Source of the DNA: Actinomycetospora cinnamomea
GTDB lineage: Bacteria; Actinomycetota; Actinomycetes; Mycobacteriales; Pseudonocardiaceae
DNA length: 64,000 bases
NCBI RefSeq assembly: GCF_003096675.1
Contig: NZ_QEKW01000004.1
Span: forward strand, 310,001 to 374,000
Direction of reading: 5' to 3'
Made by a program: the position numbers and the translations under genes. Numbering within the stretch: the first letter of the stretch is position 1; each line of letters starts with the position of its first letter. Positions 44,442-52,110 of the stretch are shown piece by piece. The notes beneath the pieces were generated by a model, which did not search any database, was not told the DNA's origin, and saw nothing but the letters and a program-made list of their open reading frames with translations.

Positions 44442-45302
44442 TCAGTCGGCGCGGCCCAGACCGTCGTCGGGTATCGCCGCGCCGCCGTAGCCGATGTAGT
44501 CGCCCGACGAGTTGCGCAGCCCGCCCGCCATGACGTCGTCGATGCTGTGGTTCGCGATCATCGTGCGGATCCCGGCCGTGATGTTGGCGACGGGGTCGAA
44601 GATGCCGCGGTCGGCCAGCTCGGGCAGCACCGCGTTGCGGAAGGTCGGGTCGATGAGCTGCATGAGCCCCTTCGACGGCGTGCCCGCGGCGGCGTTGGAG
44701 TCCCAGTTGTTCACGGCGTCCGGGTCGCCGGTGGACTCCCGCATGATGATCTTCTTGACGCCCGGCGCCAGGCGCTGCGGCAGCCCCAGGAGACCCAGCG
44801 CCCGGGCGATCTGCCCGTCGAGCGTGCGCTCGTTGCCGGCCTCGTAGGGGCGCCCGAACTCCAGCGGCCCGTTCTCGCGCTCGACCTCCATGCTCTTGAG
44901 CAGCGCGGAGACGTCGCCGGCGTCCCCCGCGCTCGGCCCGTCGTCGTCGGAGGACGACGAGGACGAGGAGGTCCGGTCGGTCGTGGCCGGCATCGTCACG
45001 GGACTGACGGCGGCGACGGCCCCCGACGCGACGGCGGCACGGTGCTGGGCGGCGAGGGCCAGCGCGGCGGTGGCCGGCGCGGCGGGCGCCGCCTGCGGGG
45101 CCTCGGCGTCGGCGACGTGGGTGTCCAGGGTCTGCACCGCGGGCAGCACGGCGCCGGCGGCGACGGCGGCGACGAGGACCGAGCCGGAGCCTGTGCGCGC
45201 GCGGGAGGTCGCGCGCGGGGCGGTCCGGGTACCGCCGAGGTCGACCGGAGTGCGCGGACCGTGGCCCTGCCGCCCGTGTCGTCCCACCGTCACCTCGCTC
45301 AC
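44442..45302 (-). CDS. Secreted lytic transglycosylase-like protein
   Basis: A 286-aa exported or membrane-anchored cell-wall protein. After a basic head (1-35) there is a hydrophobic signal/anchor (VLVAAVAAGAVLPAV), then an Ala/Ser-rich linker with a Ser/Asp run. The C-terminal 110 residues form an SLT-type domain with the catalytic Glu in IIMRESTGDPDAVNNWDSNA. The motif GLMQLIDPTF and the tail ITAGIRTMIANHS are as in lytic transglycosylases. It should cleave peptidoglycan glycan strands. GTG 45302 is chosen as the first start before the basic signal region. Confidence 0.85.
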   Translation of the reverse strand: MSEVTVGRHGRQGHGPRTPVDLGGTRTAPRATSRARTGSGSVLVAAVAAGAVLPAVQTLDTHVADAEAPQAAPAAPATAALALAAQHRAAVASGAVAAVSPVTMPATTDRTSSSSSSSDDDGPSAGDAGDVSALLKSMEVERENGPLEFGRPYEAGNERTLDGQIARALGLLGLPQRLAPGVKKIIMRESTGDPDAVNNWDSNAAAGTPSKGLMQLIDPTFRNAVLPELADRGIFDPVANITAGIRTMIANHSIDDVMAGGLRNSSGDYIGYGGAAIPDDGLGRAD

Positions 45303-45653
45303 CGTCGGGGGCGGACGGACCGGCGGCGTTGCGGAGGGGAGCTGCCGTCGTGACCGTCCCGTGATCGGACGGTCCGCAACGTAGCGAGCCGGTGACGCTC
45401 GGCGTCGCACCCCTCGGTGCTCCCGAGGGCTCCGGGAGTCCCCGGACACCCGGGTCGTGGCGGCGAGAGGTCCGACGGGCGGTGCCGGTCGGCCGATGCG
45501 CACCCGCGCATACCCGCGAACGGAGCACCGCGGACGACGGGCGGTCCCGCCGGCGCCGAGCGGTCGGCACGACGACCCGGTGCCGACCCCGCGGGGCTCG
45601 CGGACCCTTCGGCGCAGCGGGACGCCGCCGGGCGTGTCCTGCGTGTCGGACCG
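45303..45653. other. Intergenic, no gene supported
   Basis: About 350 bases between the hydrolase stop (45654) and the lytic transglycosylase start. Frames crossing it are Arg/Pro/Gly-rich and lack coding character. It contains short G/C palindromes (for example CTCCCGGAG and CCTCGG/CCGAGG on the minus strand). It is long enough to hold a structured leader for the transglycosylase gene, but I could not match a known riboswitch. Confidence 0.5.
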
Positions 45654-46601
45654 TCAGGCCGCGAGCAACGCGCGCAGGGCGTCGAGGGCGCGGTCGCCCT
45701 CCGCGCGGGCGGCGGTCGACGCGGCGCCGAGCCCGAACCACCCGTGCGTCAGCCCCGCCCCCTCGAGCCGCCGCACCGCGACGCCGGCGGCCTCGAGCGC
45801 GTCGGCGTGCGCGCGGCCCTCGTCGCGCAGGAGGTCGAGCTCGGCGGTCGCGACGACAGCGGGCGCGAGGCCGTCGAGGTCGCCGGCCCGCGACAGCGCC
45901 ACCGACGGGTCGTCGCGCAGGGCAGGGTCGGGCAGGTACCGCTCCCAGAACCAGGCGAGGTCGGCGCGGGTGAGGAACGGGCCGTCGGCGTTCTCCGCCA
46001 CCGACGGCCGGGTCATCGAGGGGTCGAGGCCGGGGTAGAGCAGCAGCTGCGCGTCGAGGCGCGGACCCCAGTCGCGGGCGAGCAGCGCGACGCCGGCGGC
46101 CAGGCCCCCGCCCGCGCTGTCGCCTCCGACGACGAGCCGGTCGGCCGCGCGCAGCGTCGCGGCCCAGCGCAGCGCGGTGTGGGCGTCGGTCAGGGGCGCC
46201 GGGTGCGGGTGCTCGGGCGCGAGGCGGTAGTCGACGGAGACCACCGTGGCCCCCAGGTGCGCGCAGACCCGCCGCGCCGAGGCGTCGGCCGTGTCGAGGT
46301 CGCCCAGCACCCAGCCGCCTCCGTGCAGCCACACCACCGTGACGGCCCGCTGCTCGCCCACCGGCTCGTAGACGCGCACGGCGACGTCGGCCTCGCCATC
46401 AGGGGTGCCCGGTACCACGTCGTCGTGCACCGACCCGACCTCGGCGACGGCGTCCCCGCGCCGTGCCAGCGCCAGCTCGCGGTACACCCGGCGCGCCTCG
46501 CCCACGTCGTCGCGGGTCATCGGCAGCCAGCCGTCGGCCTCGAGCCGCGCGATCGCCGCGGCGAGCTCGGGGTCGATGCGGGACGCGGGTCCGGGGGTCA
46601 T
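45654..46601 (-). CDS. HSL-family alpha/beta hydrolase (lipase/esterase)
   Basis: A 315-aa esterase of the hormone-sensitive-lipase family. The oxyanion motif VVWLHGGGWVLGD, VDYRLAPEHPHPAP, the nucleophile elbow GGDSAGGGLA, a catalytic Asp region (ELDLLRDEG) and the His in THGWFGLG are intact. The start ATG 46601 (MTPGPASRID) fits the family head; the longer frame adds a low-complexity stretch. It is divergent from the ArsR/SRPBCC operon, and the shared region contains two operator-like sites, so it may be under the same regulator. Confidence 0.92.
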   Translation of the reverse strand: MTPGPASRIDPELAAAIARLEADGWLPMTRDDVGEARRVYRELALARRGDAVAEVGSVHDDVVPGTPDGEADVAVRVYEPVGEQRAVTVVWLHGGGWVLGDLDTADASARRVCAHLGATVVSVDYRLAPEHPHPAPLTDAHTALRWAATLRAADRLVVGGDSAGGGLAAGVALLARDWGPRLDAQLLLYPGLDPSMTRPSVAENADGPFLTRADLAWFWERYLPDPALRDDPSVALSRAGDLDGLAPAVVATAELDLLRDEGRAHADALEAAGVAVRRLEGAGLTHGWFGLGAASTAARAEGDRALDALRALLAA

Positions 46602-46648
46602 GGGCGCCGATCCTCGGGGAGGTCCGGGGCACCCGCCACCCCGCGTCT

Positions 46649-46709
46649 TCAACTTGGGGGTTGGACACGGCGCACACGTGCGCTACTGTCTTATCAACCG
46701 CAAGGTTGA
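46649..46709. promoter_or_regulatory. Two TCAAC-N6-GTTGR operator-like sites
   Basis: TCAAC-TTGGGG-GTTGG (46649-46664) and TCAAC-CGCAAG-GTTGA (46694-46709) share one inverted-repeat pattern, 45 bp apart. They sit between the hydrolase gene and the divergent ArsR-family gene, the second only 13 bases from the regulator's GTG. The pattern and position fit autoregulation by the ArsR-type repressor. Confidence 0.6.
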
Positions 46710-46722
46710 ACAAGGAGTGAGC

Positions 46723-47079
46723 GTGGACGACCAGCTGAACCGGGTGTTCTCGGCACTCGCCGACCCCATCCGGCGCGACATCGTGGCCCGCCTGGCCGTC
46801 GCGGACGCCGGCGTCAACGAGCTCGCCGAGCCCTACGACGTCAGCGTCCAGGCCGTGTCCAAGCACCTCAAGGTGCTGGAGGAGGCGGGGCTCGTGAGCC
46901 GCACGCGTGAGGCCCAGCGCCGGCCGGTCCACCTCGAGGCGGAGGTCTTCGACCTGATGACCAAGTGGATCGAGCGCTACCGGCGCCAGGCCGAGGAGCG
47001 CTACCGCCGTCTCGACGACGTCCTCGCCGAGATGGATCCCGAGCAGACCCGACCCGACACGCAGCGAGGAGTCTCCTGA
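46723..47079 (+). CDS. ArsR-family transcriptional regulator
   Basis: A 118-aa winged-helix repressor. The ArsR HTH reads VFSALADPIRRDIVARLA, then VNELAEPYDVSVQAVSKHLKVLEEAGLVSRTREAQRRPVHL in outline (46740-46940). No metal-binding Cys motif is present, as in the subgroup paired with SRPBCC proteins. GTG 46723 follows AAGGAG. Its stop overlaps the ATG of the SRPBCC gene (TGATG). It probably represses its own operon through the two TCAAC-N6-GTTGR sites. Confidence 0.9.
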   Translation: MDDQLNRVFSALADPIRRDIVARLAVADAGVNELAEPYDVSVQAVSKHLKVLEEAGLVSRTREAQRRPVHLEAEVFDLMTKWIERYRRQAEERYRRLDDVLAEMDPEQTRPDTQRGVS

Positions 47080-47558
47080 TGAGCACCACGACCCGCGAGA
47101 CCACGATCACCGCCGACCCCGCGGCGCCCACGGTCCGCATCGCCCGGGAGTTCGACGCGCCCGTCGCGAACGTCTTCCGGGCCCACGTCGATCCCGACCT
47201 CGTCAAGCGCTGGCTCGGCCCGCGCAACCTGACGATGGAAATCCACCGCTTCGACGCCGAGACCGGGGGCGCGTACCGCTACACCCACCGCGACGACGAC
47301 GGCGAGTACGTGTTCTACGGCTCGTTCCACGAGGTCCGGCCGACCGAGCGCATCGTGCAGACGTTCAGCTACGAGGGCTTCCCGGACTCGGTGACCCTGG
47401 AGACGATGACCTTCACCGACCTCGGCGACGGCCGCACCCGGATCGAGGGCCTGTCGCTGTTCGAGTCGATCGAGGCCCGGGACGCGATGGTCGCCAGCGG
47501 GATGGAGGTCGGGGTCCGGGAGGGCTACGAACAGCTCGACGAGCTGCTCGCGGAGTGA
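47079..47558 (+). CDS. SRPBCC (AHSA1/START-like) protein
   Basis: A 159-aa SRPBCC-fold protein of the Aha1-C type. Family pattern: VRIAREFDAPVANVFRAHVDPDLVKRWLGP, YRYTHRDDDGEYVFYGSFHEVRPTERIVQTF and GLSLFESIEARDAMVASGMEVGVREGYEQLDELL (outlined from 47130-47550). The fold makes a hydrophobic ligand cavity. In ArsR-SRPBCC operons the ligand is usually unknown. It is translationally coupled to the regulator by a 1-base overlap. Confidence 0.9.
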   Translation: MSTTTRETTITADPAAPTVRIAREFDAPVANVFRAHVDPDLVKRWLGPRNLTMEIHRFDAETGGAYRYTHRDDDGEYVFYGSFHEVRPTERIVQTFSYEGFPDSVTLETMTFTDLGDGRTRIEGLSLFESIEARDAMVASGMEVGVREGYEQLDELLAE

Positions 47559-47613
47559 TGACGCGCGCGGCGCCCCTCGACCGCCCGGGCAGGACGGTCG
47601 GGGGAGCGTGCGG

Positions 47614-48420
47614 TCAGCGGTGGCGGGCGCGCTCGGCCGCTGCGATCCCCCGCCGGCAGCCCCGGCTGAGCTCGCGGTGGCGGGAGAGGCGCCGCAGGAG
47701 GGGCAGCGGGCCGAGGTCGCGCTCCGGGTCGCCCTCCCGGCCCGACACCACCAGCTCGTCGCCGAACAGGGTGCCGTGCACCGACCACGACTCCCAGCGC
47801 TCGAGGTCGGGCTGGGAGTAGTCGTAGCCGAACACGGTGGCGCCCGCGCCGTCCCCGCGCAGCCGCTCCCCCGCGAGGCCGGTGAGGCTGAGGCGCTCTC
47901 CGCCGCCCCGGACCTCGACGACGTCGATCCCGGGCCGGTCGCCGGCGTCGCGGACCAGCAGCCGGTGCGCGCGCGGGTTGGTCCGCCGGGGCACCGCGAC
48001 CTCCTCGGCGGTGGCGGGGTCGAGCCGCACGACGATCCGGGGGAGCCACCACCAGTTCTCCCGGCGCAGCAGGGGGCTGTCGACCAGCGACCGCGACGGT
48101 GGGTACTTCCGCAGTTCCTGCCCCAGCACCTCGTCGACGAGGAGGCCGCCGTCGGTGTCGTCGGTGACCTCGACCCGGCCGATCGCGGCCCGGCCGGTCT
48201 CGTCGCGGCGCAACGAGCGGGAGTCACTGACGACGAACGCCGCTTGCTCGGCGGCCCGCAGGCCGCTCACCACGGGTGCGTGGGCGTAGGGCAGGGCGAC
48301 GACCGGGAGCCCGTCGACCACCAGCGGCGTCACCGCGAGGGCGACGGGGCGGCCGTCGGGCTCGATCCAGCACAGCTCGGCGGTGATCGCGCGGCGCCAG
48401 GACGCGAACATTGCGCTCAC
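47614..48420 (-). CDS. Possible FMN-binding split-barrel protein
   Basis: A 268-aa protein. GTG 48420 lies eight bases after GAGGAGA; an internal ATG at 48411 is the alternative. The N-terminal 150 residues look like a pyridoxamine-phosphate-oxidase-type split barrel (AELCWIEPDGRPVALAVTPLV, PVVALPYAHAPVVSGLRAAEQAAFVVSD, AAIGRVEVTDD), then a Trp-rich segment (RRENWWWLPRIVVRLDP). The family is inferred, without a clear FMN motif. It is divergent from the second CstA gene with a shared 120-base promoter region. Confidence 0.6.
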   Translation of the reverse strand: MSAMFASWRRAITAELCWIEPDGRPVALAVTPLVVDGLPVVALPYAHAPVVSGLRAAEQAAFVVSDSRSLRRDETGRAAIGRVEVTDDTDGGLLVDEVLGQELRKYPPSRSLVDSPLLRRENWWWLPRIVVRLDPATAEEVAVPRRTNPRAHRLLVRDAGDRPGIDVVEVRGGGERLSLTGLAGERLRGDGAGATVFGYDYSQPDLERWESWSVHGTLFGDELVVSGREGDPERDLGPLPLLRRLSRHRELSRGCRRGIAAAERARHR

Positions 48421-48540
48421 CTTACGATTCTCCTCGGTCGAGGTCCCCGGTGTTACTTTGCGAACCCGATCCGTCACGCGGAGTTCCCGGTGGACGCTCG
48501 TTCGGGCGACCCCTCGCCGACGCTGCCCGTGGAGTGAGCC

Positions 48541-50262
48541 ATGCCCGCTGTCGTTGTCGCGCTCACCGTCGCCGTGCTGTTCTTCCTCGGCTATCGCTAC
48601 TACTCGAAGTACCTGGCCGAGAAGGTGTACGCCCTCGATCCCGCGTTCGCCACCCCCGCGCACGCGATGCGTGACGGCGTCGACTTCGTGCCGACCAACA
48701 AGCACGTGCTGTTCGGCCACCACTTCACCTCGATCGCAGGGGCGGCGCCCATCGTGGGCCCCGCGATCGCCGTGTTCTGGGGCTGGCTCCCCGCGTTGAC
48801 GTGGGTGGTGCTCGGCACGATCTTCGCGGCCGGCGTGCACGACTTCGGCGCGCTGGTCGTCTCCGTGCGCCACCGGGCCCGCAGCATCGGCACGCTGGCC
48901 CAGGACGTGATCAACAAGAGGTCGCGCACCCTGTTCCTGTTGATCATCTTCTTCCTGCTGACGTTGGTCAACGCGGTCTTCGCCGTGGTGATCGCGACCC
49001 TGTTCGTGGCGAACCCGGAAGCGGTCCTCCCGATCCTCTTCCAGATCCCGCTGGCGATCGGGATCGGCCAGTACGTCTACCGCACCCGCAGCGCCGCGCT
49101 GGTCCCGTCGCTCATCGGTGTCGTGCTGCTCTACCTGTCGATCCTCGTGGGGCAGGCCGTGCCGATCTCGCTGGAGTTCCTCGCGGCCGACAGCGGGTTC
49201 TTCACCGAGCGCAACATCTGGGTCATCCTGCTGTTCGCCTACACGTTCGTGGCGTCGCGCATCCCGGTCTGGGTCCTGCTCCAGCCCCGCGACTACATCA
49301 ACTCCCACCAGCTGTTCATCGCCCTCGGGGTGATCGCGCTGGGCGTGACGGTCGGCATGGACCGCATCGTCGCCCCCGCCGTCAACGACACCCCGCCGGA
49401 CTCCCCGAGCTGGTTCCCGCTGCTCTTCGTCACCATCGCCTGCGGGGCGGTGTCCGGGTTCCACAGCCTGGTCGCGTCGGGGACGACGTCGAAGCAGCTG
49501 GACAAGGAGACCGACGCGCGCTACGTCGGCTACTTCGGCGCGGTGGGCGAGGGCTCCCTCGCCCTCGCCACGATCCTGGCCTGCACCGCGGGGGTGGCGG
49601 CGTCGACCACCGACTGGAACGCGCTCTACTCCGACTTCGCCACGGCCTCGGACGGGGCCACGGGCAACTTCGTCGACGGCGTGGCCGGCTTCGCGGGCAA
49701 CCTGGGCGTGCCCCTCTCGATCGCGACGATCTTCGCGGCGATCGTGGTCATCAGTTTCGCGGCCACCACCATGGACACCGGGGTGCGGCTCCAGCGCTAC
49801 ATCGTCCAGGAGATCGCCGACGTCGCCGGCGCCACGAAGCTCTCCCGCAACGCCACGCTGGCCAGCTTGATCGCGGTCGGGGTCCCGCTGGTGATGGCAC
49901 TGCTGCCCGGGGGCGGCGAGGACGGCTACACCTTCGGCGTGCTCTGGCAGCTCTTCGGCACCACCAACCAGCTCACCGCGGGTCTGGCCCTGGCCGTCAT
50001 CGCGGTGTGGGTGACCAGGAACCGGCGCAACCCCGTCGCGGTGCTGATCCCGCTGGTCTTCCTGCTGGTCATGACGACCTGGGCGCTGATCATCAACCTC
50101 GTCGAGTTCGTCGGCGAGGGCGACTGGGTCCTCGCGCCGCTCGACCTCATCATCTTCGTGCTCGCTGTCTGGCTGATCGTCGAGGCGAGCCTCGGCCTGC
50201 GTGCGGCCTGGCGTTCGACCCGCACGCCGGAGGTCGAACGCGAGCCGGAACGCGAGAGGTGA
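48541..50262 (+). CDS. Short-form CstA-family transporter
   Basis: A 573-aa CstA-family carrier, about 180 residues shorter than the cstA product at 42077. It starts directly with a helix (VVVALTVAVLFFLGYRYYSKYLAEKVY) and has GVDFVPTNKHVLFGHHFTSIAGAAPIVGP in outline (48680-48770). CGAVSGFHSLVASGTTSKQ and LWQLFGTTNQLTAGLALAVI are also conserved. Roughly 14-16 helices. ATG 48541 follows GTGGAGTGAGCC. It heads a three-gene unit with a cory-CC-star protein and an ArsA-like ATPase, coupled by GTGA and TTGA overlaps. The substrate is unknown; pyruvate or peptides are plausible from the family. Confidence 0.9.
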   Translation: MPAVVVALTVAVLFFLGYRYYSKYLAEKVYALDPAFATPAHAMRDGVDFVPTNKHVLFGHHFTSIAGAAPIVGPAIAVFWGWLPALTWVVLGTIFAAGVHDFGALVVSVRHRARSIGTLAQDVINKRSRTLFLLIIFFLLTLVNAVFAVVIATLFVANPEAVLPILFQIPLAIGIGQYVYRTRSAALVPSLIGVVLLYLSILVGQAVPISLEFLAADSGFFTERNIWVILLFAYTFVASRIPVWVLLQPRDYINSHQLFIALGVIALGVTVGMDRIVAPAVNDTPPDSPSWFPLLFVTIACGAVSGFHSLVASGTTSKQLDKETDARYVGYFGAVGEGSLALATILACTAGVAASTTDWNALYSDFATASDGATGNFVDGVAGFAGNLGVPLSIATIFAAIVVISFAATTMDTGVRLQRYIVQEIADVAGATKLSRNATLASLIAVGVPLVMALLPGGGEDGYTFGVLWQLFGTTNQLTAGLALAVIAVWVTRNRRNPVAVLIPLVFLLVMTTWALIINLVEFVGEGDWVLAPLDLIIFVLAVWLIVEASLGLRAAWRSTRTPEVEREPERER

Positions 50263-50531
50263 GCGCCCGGTCGCGGCTGGCGTCGATCTGGCGCACGCTC
50301 GAACGCGGGCACGACCAGGTCTTCGTCGCCCGCTGGCGCCAGGGTCTTCAGCGGGAGGCCCGCCGCCAGGAGGACACGCTGCGGGCGCTGGTGCTGCTGG
50401 AGACGCTCGGGGTGGACAACCCGGTCGCCTACGAGACGCTCGACCTGATCCCGTACCTGGTCGCCGACCTCCACGCGTGGCACCAGCGGATGGGCCGGGA
50501 GAGCTTCGGCGATCCCGGGGTCTGCTGTTGA
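50259..50531 (+). CDS. cory-CC-star protein
   Basis: A 90-aa protein starting at GTG 50259, which overlaps the transporter stop (GTGA). It ends in Cys-Cys followed by the stop codon. It matches the 'cory-CC-star' family pattern: IWRTLERGHDQVF, QREARRQEDTLRALVLLETLG, NPVAYETLDLIPYLVADLHAWH, then GVCC. No membrane helix is present. The family is found next to CstA-like carriers and ArsA-like ATPases. The role of the terminal Cys pair is unknown. It could bind metal or carry a lipid or thiol. Confidence 0.85.
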   Translation: MSARSRLASIWRTLERGHDQVFVARWRQGLQREARRQEDTLRALVLLETLGVDNPVAYETLDLIPYLVADLHAWHQRMGRESFGDPGVCC

Positions 50532-51454
50532 TCCGGTTCTTCGGGGGCAAGGGCGGGGTCGGCAAGACGACGCTGGCCGCGGCGTTCGCCGTCGCACGGG
50601 CGGGCGCCGGGCGCCGCACCCTGCTCGTGTCGACCGATCCCGCGCACTCGCTGGGCGACGCCCTGGGCGGCGAGCTGGGCGAGGAGCCGCGCGCGGTGGC
50701 CCCCCTGCTGTGGGCGGCCGAGATCAGCGGGGAGGCGCAGGCCCGGCGCCGGATCGCCGAGATCACGACCGACGCCGAGCAGGCGCTGCCGCGCGAGGTC
50801 CTCCCGGCGGTGCGCCGGCACCTGGCGCGCGCGACGGAGAGCCCGGGCACGGTGGAGTCGGCACTGCTGGACCGCCTCACCGAGCTCGTCGAGCAGGTCG
50901 GCGACCGGTGGGACGACCTGGTCGTGGACAGCGCGCCGACCGGTCACATGCTGCGGCTGCTCAGCCTCCCCGCCCTGCTCGCCCCGTGGATCGAGGGTCT
51001 CGCCCGGCAACGGACGAAGGCACGCGACGCCGACCGGATGGTCGCGGGGCTGCTGGGCCGCGCCGAGGAGCAGCCGGACCCGCTGCTCGAGCGGCTGCAC
51101 GCCCGCCGCGCGCGGCTCGAGGCCGTGCGGTCGCGGCTCGCGGCCGAGGCGCTCGTGCACCTGGTGCTGGTCCCTGAGCACCTCCCGCTGACGGAGACGC
51201 TGCGGGCGGCGGAGACGGTGGCCGAGACCGGCCTGCGGCTGGGTCAGGTGATCGTCAACAGGGTCGTTCCCGAGACCGAGACCGGGGTCCTCGCGCGACG
51301 GCGGGCCCAGCAGGACGAGGTCCTGGCCCGCCTGGCGGTGCGCTTCGACGAGCCGGACCTGGTGCGGGTCCCGCTCCTGCCGGGCACGCTCACCGGACGT
51401 CAGGGGCTCGGGGAGCTCGCGGAGGTCCTGCGGGAGGCGGGGTTCGACCCGTAG
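50528..51454 (+). CDS. ArsA/Get3-like P-loop ATPase
   Basis: A 308-aa SIMIBI-class ATPase. The deviant Walker A is FFGGKGGVGKTTLAAAFA with the signature Lys. Others are LVSTDPAHSLGDALGG (switch I) and DDLVVDSAPTGHMLRLLSLP (switch II/Walker B). It lacks the Cys triad of arsenite pumps. The start is TTG 50528, overlapping the preceding TGA (TTGA). It is shorter than full tandem ArsA (one nucleotide domain), so it should work as a homodimer. It may target or energise the CstA-like carrier or the CC-tailed protein; this is inference from the operon. Confidence 0.88.
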   Translation: MIRFFGGKGGVGKTTLAAAFAVARAGAGRRTLLVSTDPAHSLGDALGGELGEEPRAVAPLLWAAEISGEAQARRRIAEITTDAEQALPREVLPAVRRHLARATESPGTVESALLDRLTELVEQVGDRWDDLVVDSAPTGHMLRLLSLPALLAPWIEGLARQRTKARDADRMVAGLLGRAEEQPDPLLERLHARRARLEAVRSRLAAEALVHLVLVPEHLPLTETLRAAETVAETGLRLGQVIVNRVVPETETGVLARRRAQQDEVLARLAVRFDEPDLVRVPLLPGTLTGRQGLGELAEVLREAGFDP

Positions 51455-51469
51455 CGCACCACTCCCGGC

Positions 51470-51539
51470 AGGGTGGGCATCGCAGGGTGGGCATCGCAGG
51501 GTGGGCACCGCGGGATGGGCGCCGCAGGGTGGGGATCGC
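51470..51539 (+). repeat. Five 14-bp tandem repeats after the ATPase gene
   Basis: Units of AGGGTGGGCATCGC at 51470, 51484, 51498, 51512 and 51526. The first two are identical and the later ones differ by one to three bases. The array starts 15 bases after the ATPase stop. Confidence 0.88.
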
Positions 51540-51796
51540 CGGGTTCACCGCCGGCTACGTCCTCGCCGCCGGGCCCTCGGGGCTGCGGATCGCGGTGCTG
51601 GCGCTGCACGGCTGACGTCGGGTCGGCGCACGGCCCCGGCGTCGCCCTCGCGCCCACCGTCGTGTGCACGAGACGTCACCGCAGGTCGGCCCGCTGCGTC
51701 TCATCGGGCGATGCCATGAGCAACGCATCGTGATTCGTGTCACGCTGAGCGAGCGAGGCCGGGGACGAGTCGACCGCGGTCAGGAAGGGGCTCGCC
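51540..51796. other. Intergenic region after the array
   Basis: No supported gene. A 28-codon frame from GTG 51529 (inside the last repeat unit) to TGA 51615 reads GIAGFTAGYVLAAG and then a hydrophobic end. It could be a decayed gene end or chance. The rest probably contains the promoter of the 86-aa gene at 51797. Confidence 0.4.
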
Positions 51797-52057
51797 GTGT
51801 ACATCACCGTCGTGCACGAGATCACCGAACCATCGACGTTCTGGAGCGCCGCGCAGGAGGCCATGAGCCAGCCCATGCCCGAGGGCGTGGCGCTGCACGG
51901 TGTCTTCCCCAGCAGCGACGGGACGCACGCCGTGTGCCTCTGGGAGGCTCCCGACCAGCAAGCCGTGCGCGAGATGGTCGAATCGGTCGTCGGGCAGGTC
52001 AGCAAGAACGACTACCACGAGGTCGACGCGGTCAACGCCGTCGGACTCCCGGCCTGA
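51797..52057 (+). CDS. Small uncharacterized protein (monooxygenase-fold-like)
   Basis: An 86-aa protein from GTG 51797 behind AAGGGG. It reads YITVVHEITEPSTFWSAA, then GVALHGVFPSSDGTHAVCLWEAP, and VREMVESVVG. This ferredoxin-like alpha/beta pattern resembles small ABM/DUF4242-like proteins that sense or modify small molecules. I cannot name a family. It precedes the alpha/beta hydrolase by 53 bases and may be co-transcribed. Confidence 0.7.
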   Translation: MYITVVHEITEPSTFWSAAQEAMSQPMPEGVALHGVFPSSDGTHAVCLWEAPDQQAVREMVESVVGQVSKNDYHEVDAVNAVGLPA

Positions 52058-52110
52058 TCCGAGCCGAGGGGACCGCGTCCGGACGGCGACGCCCGGGCCG
52101 GGGCCGCGCC

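Noticed and set aside
45303-45653. Possible c-di-AMP (ydaO-type) riboswitch before the lytic transglycosylase
   Set aside because: Such leaders often precede cell-wall hydrolases in actinobacteria, but I could not find the conserved blocks. The stretch is only GC-rich with short palindromes. A covariance-model search (Rfam RF00379) would decide.
47614-50880. 1088-codon minus-strand frame
   Set aside because: It runs antisense to the second cstA and its partners and is open only because of GC bias. The real gene is its last 269 codons (47614-48420).
51529-51615. 28-codon frame GIAGFTAGYVLAAG
   Set aside because: It starts inside a tandem repeat unit, is very short and has no ribosome site. 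It may be a gene remnant, but there is not enough to call it.
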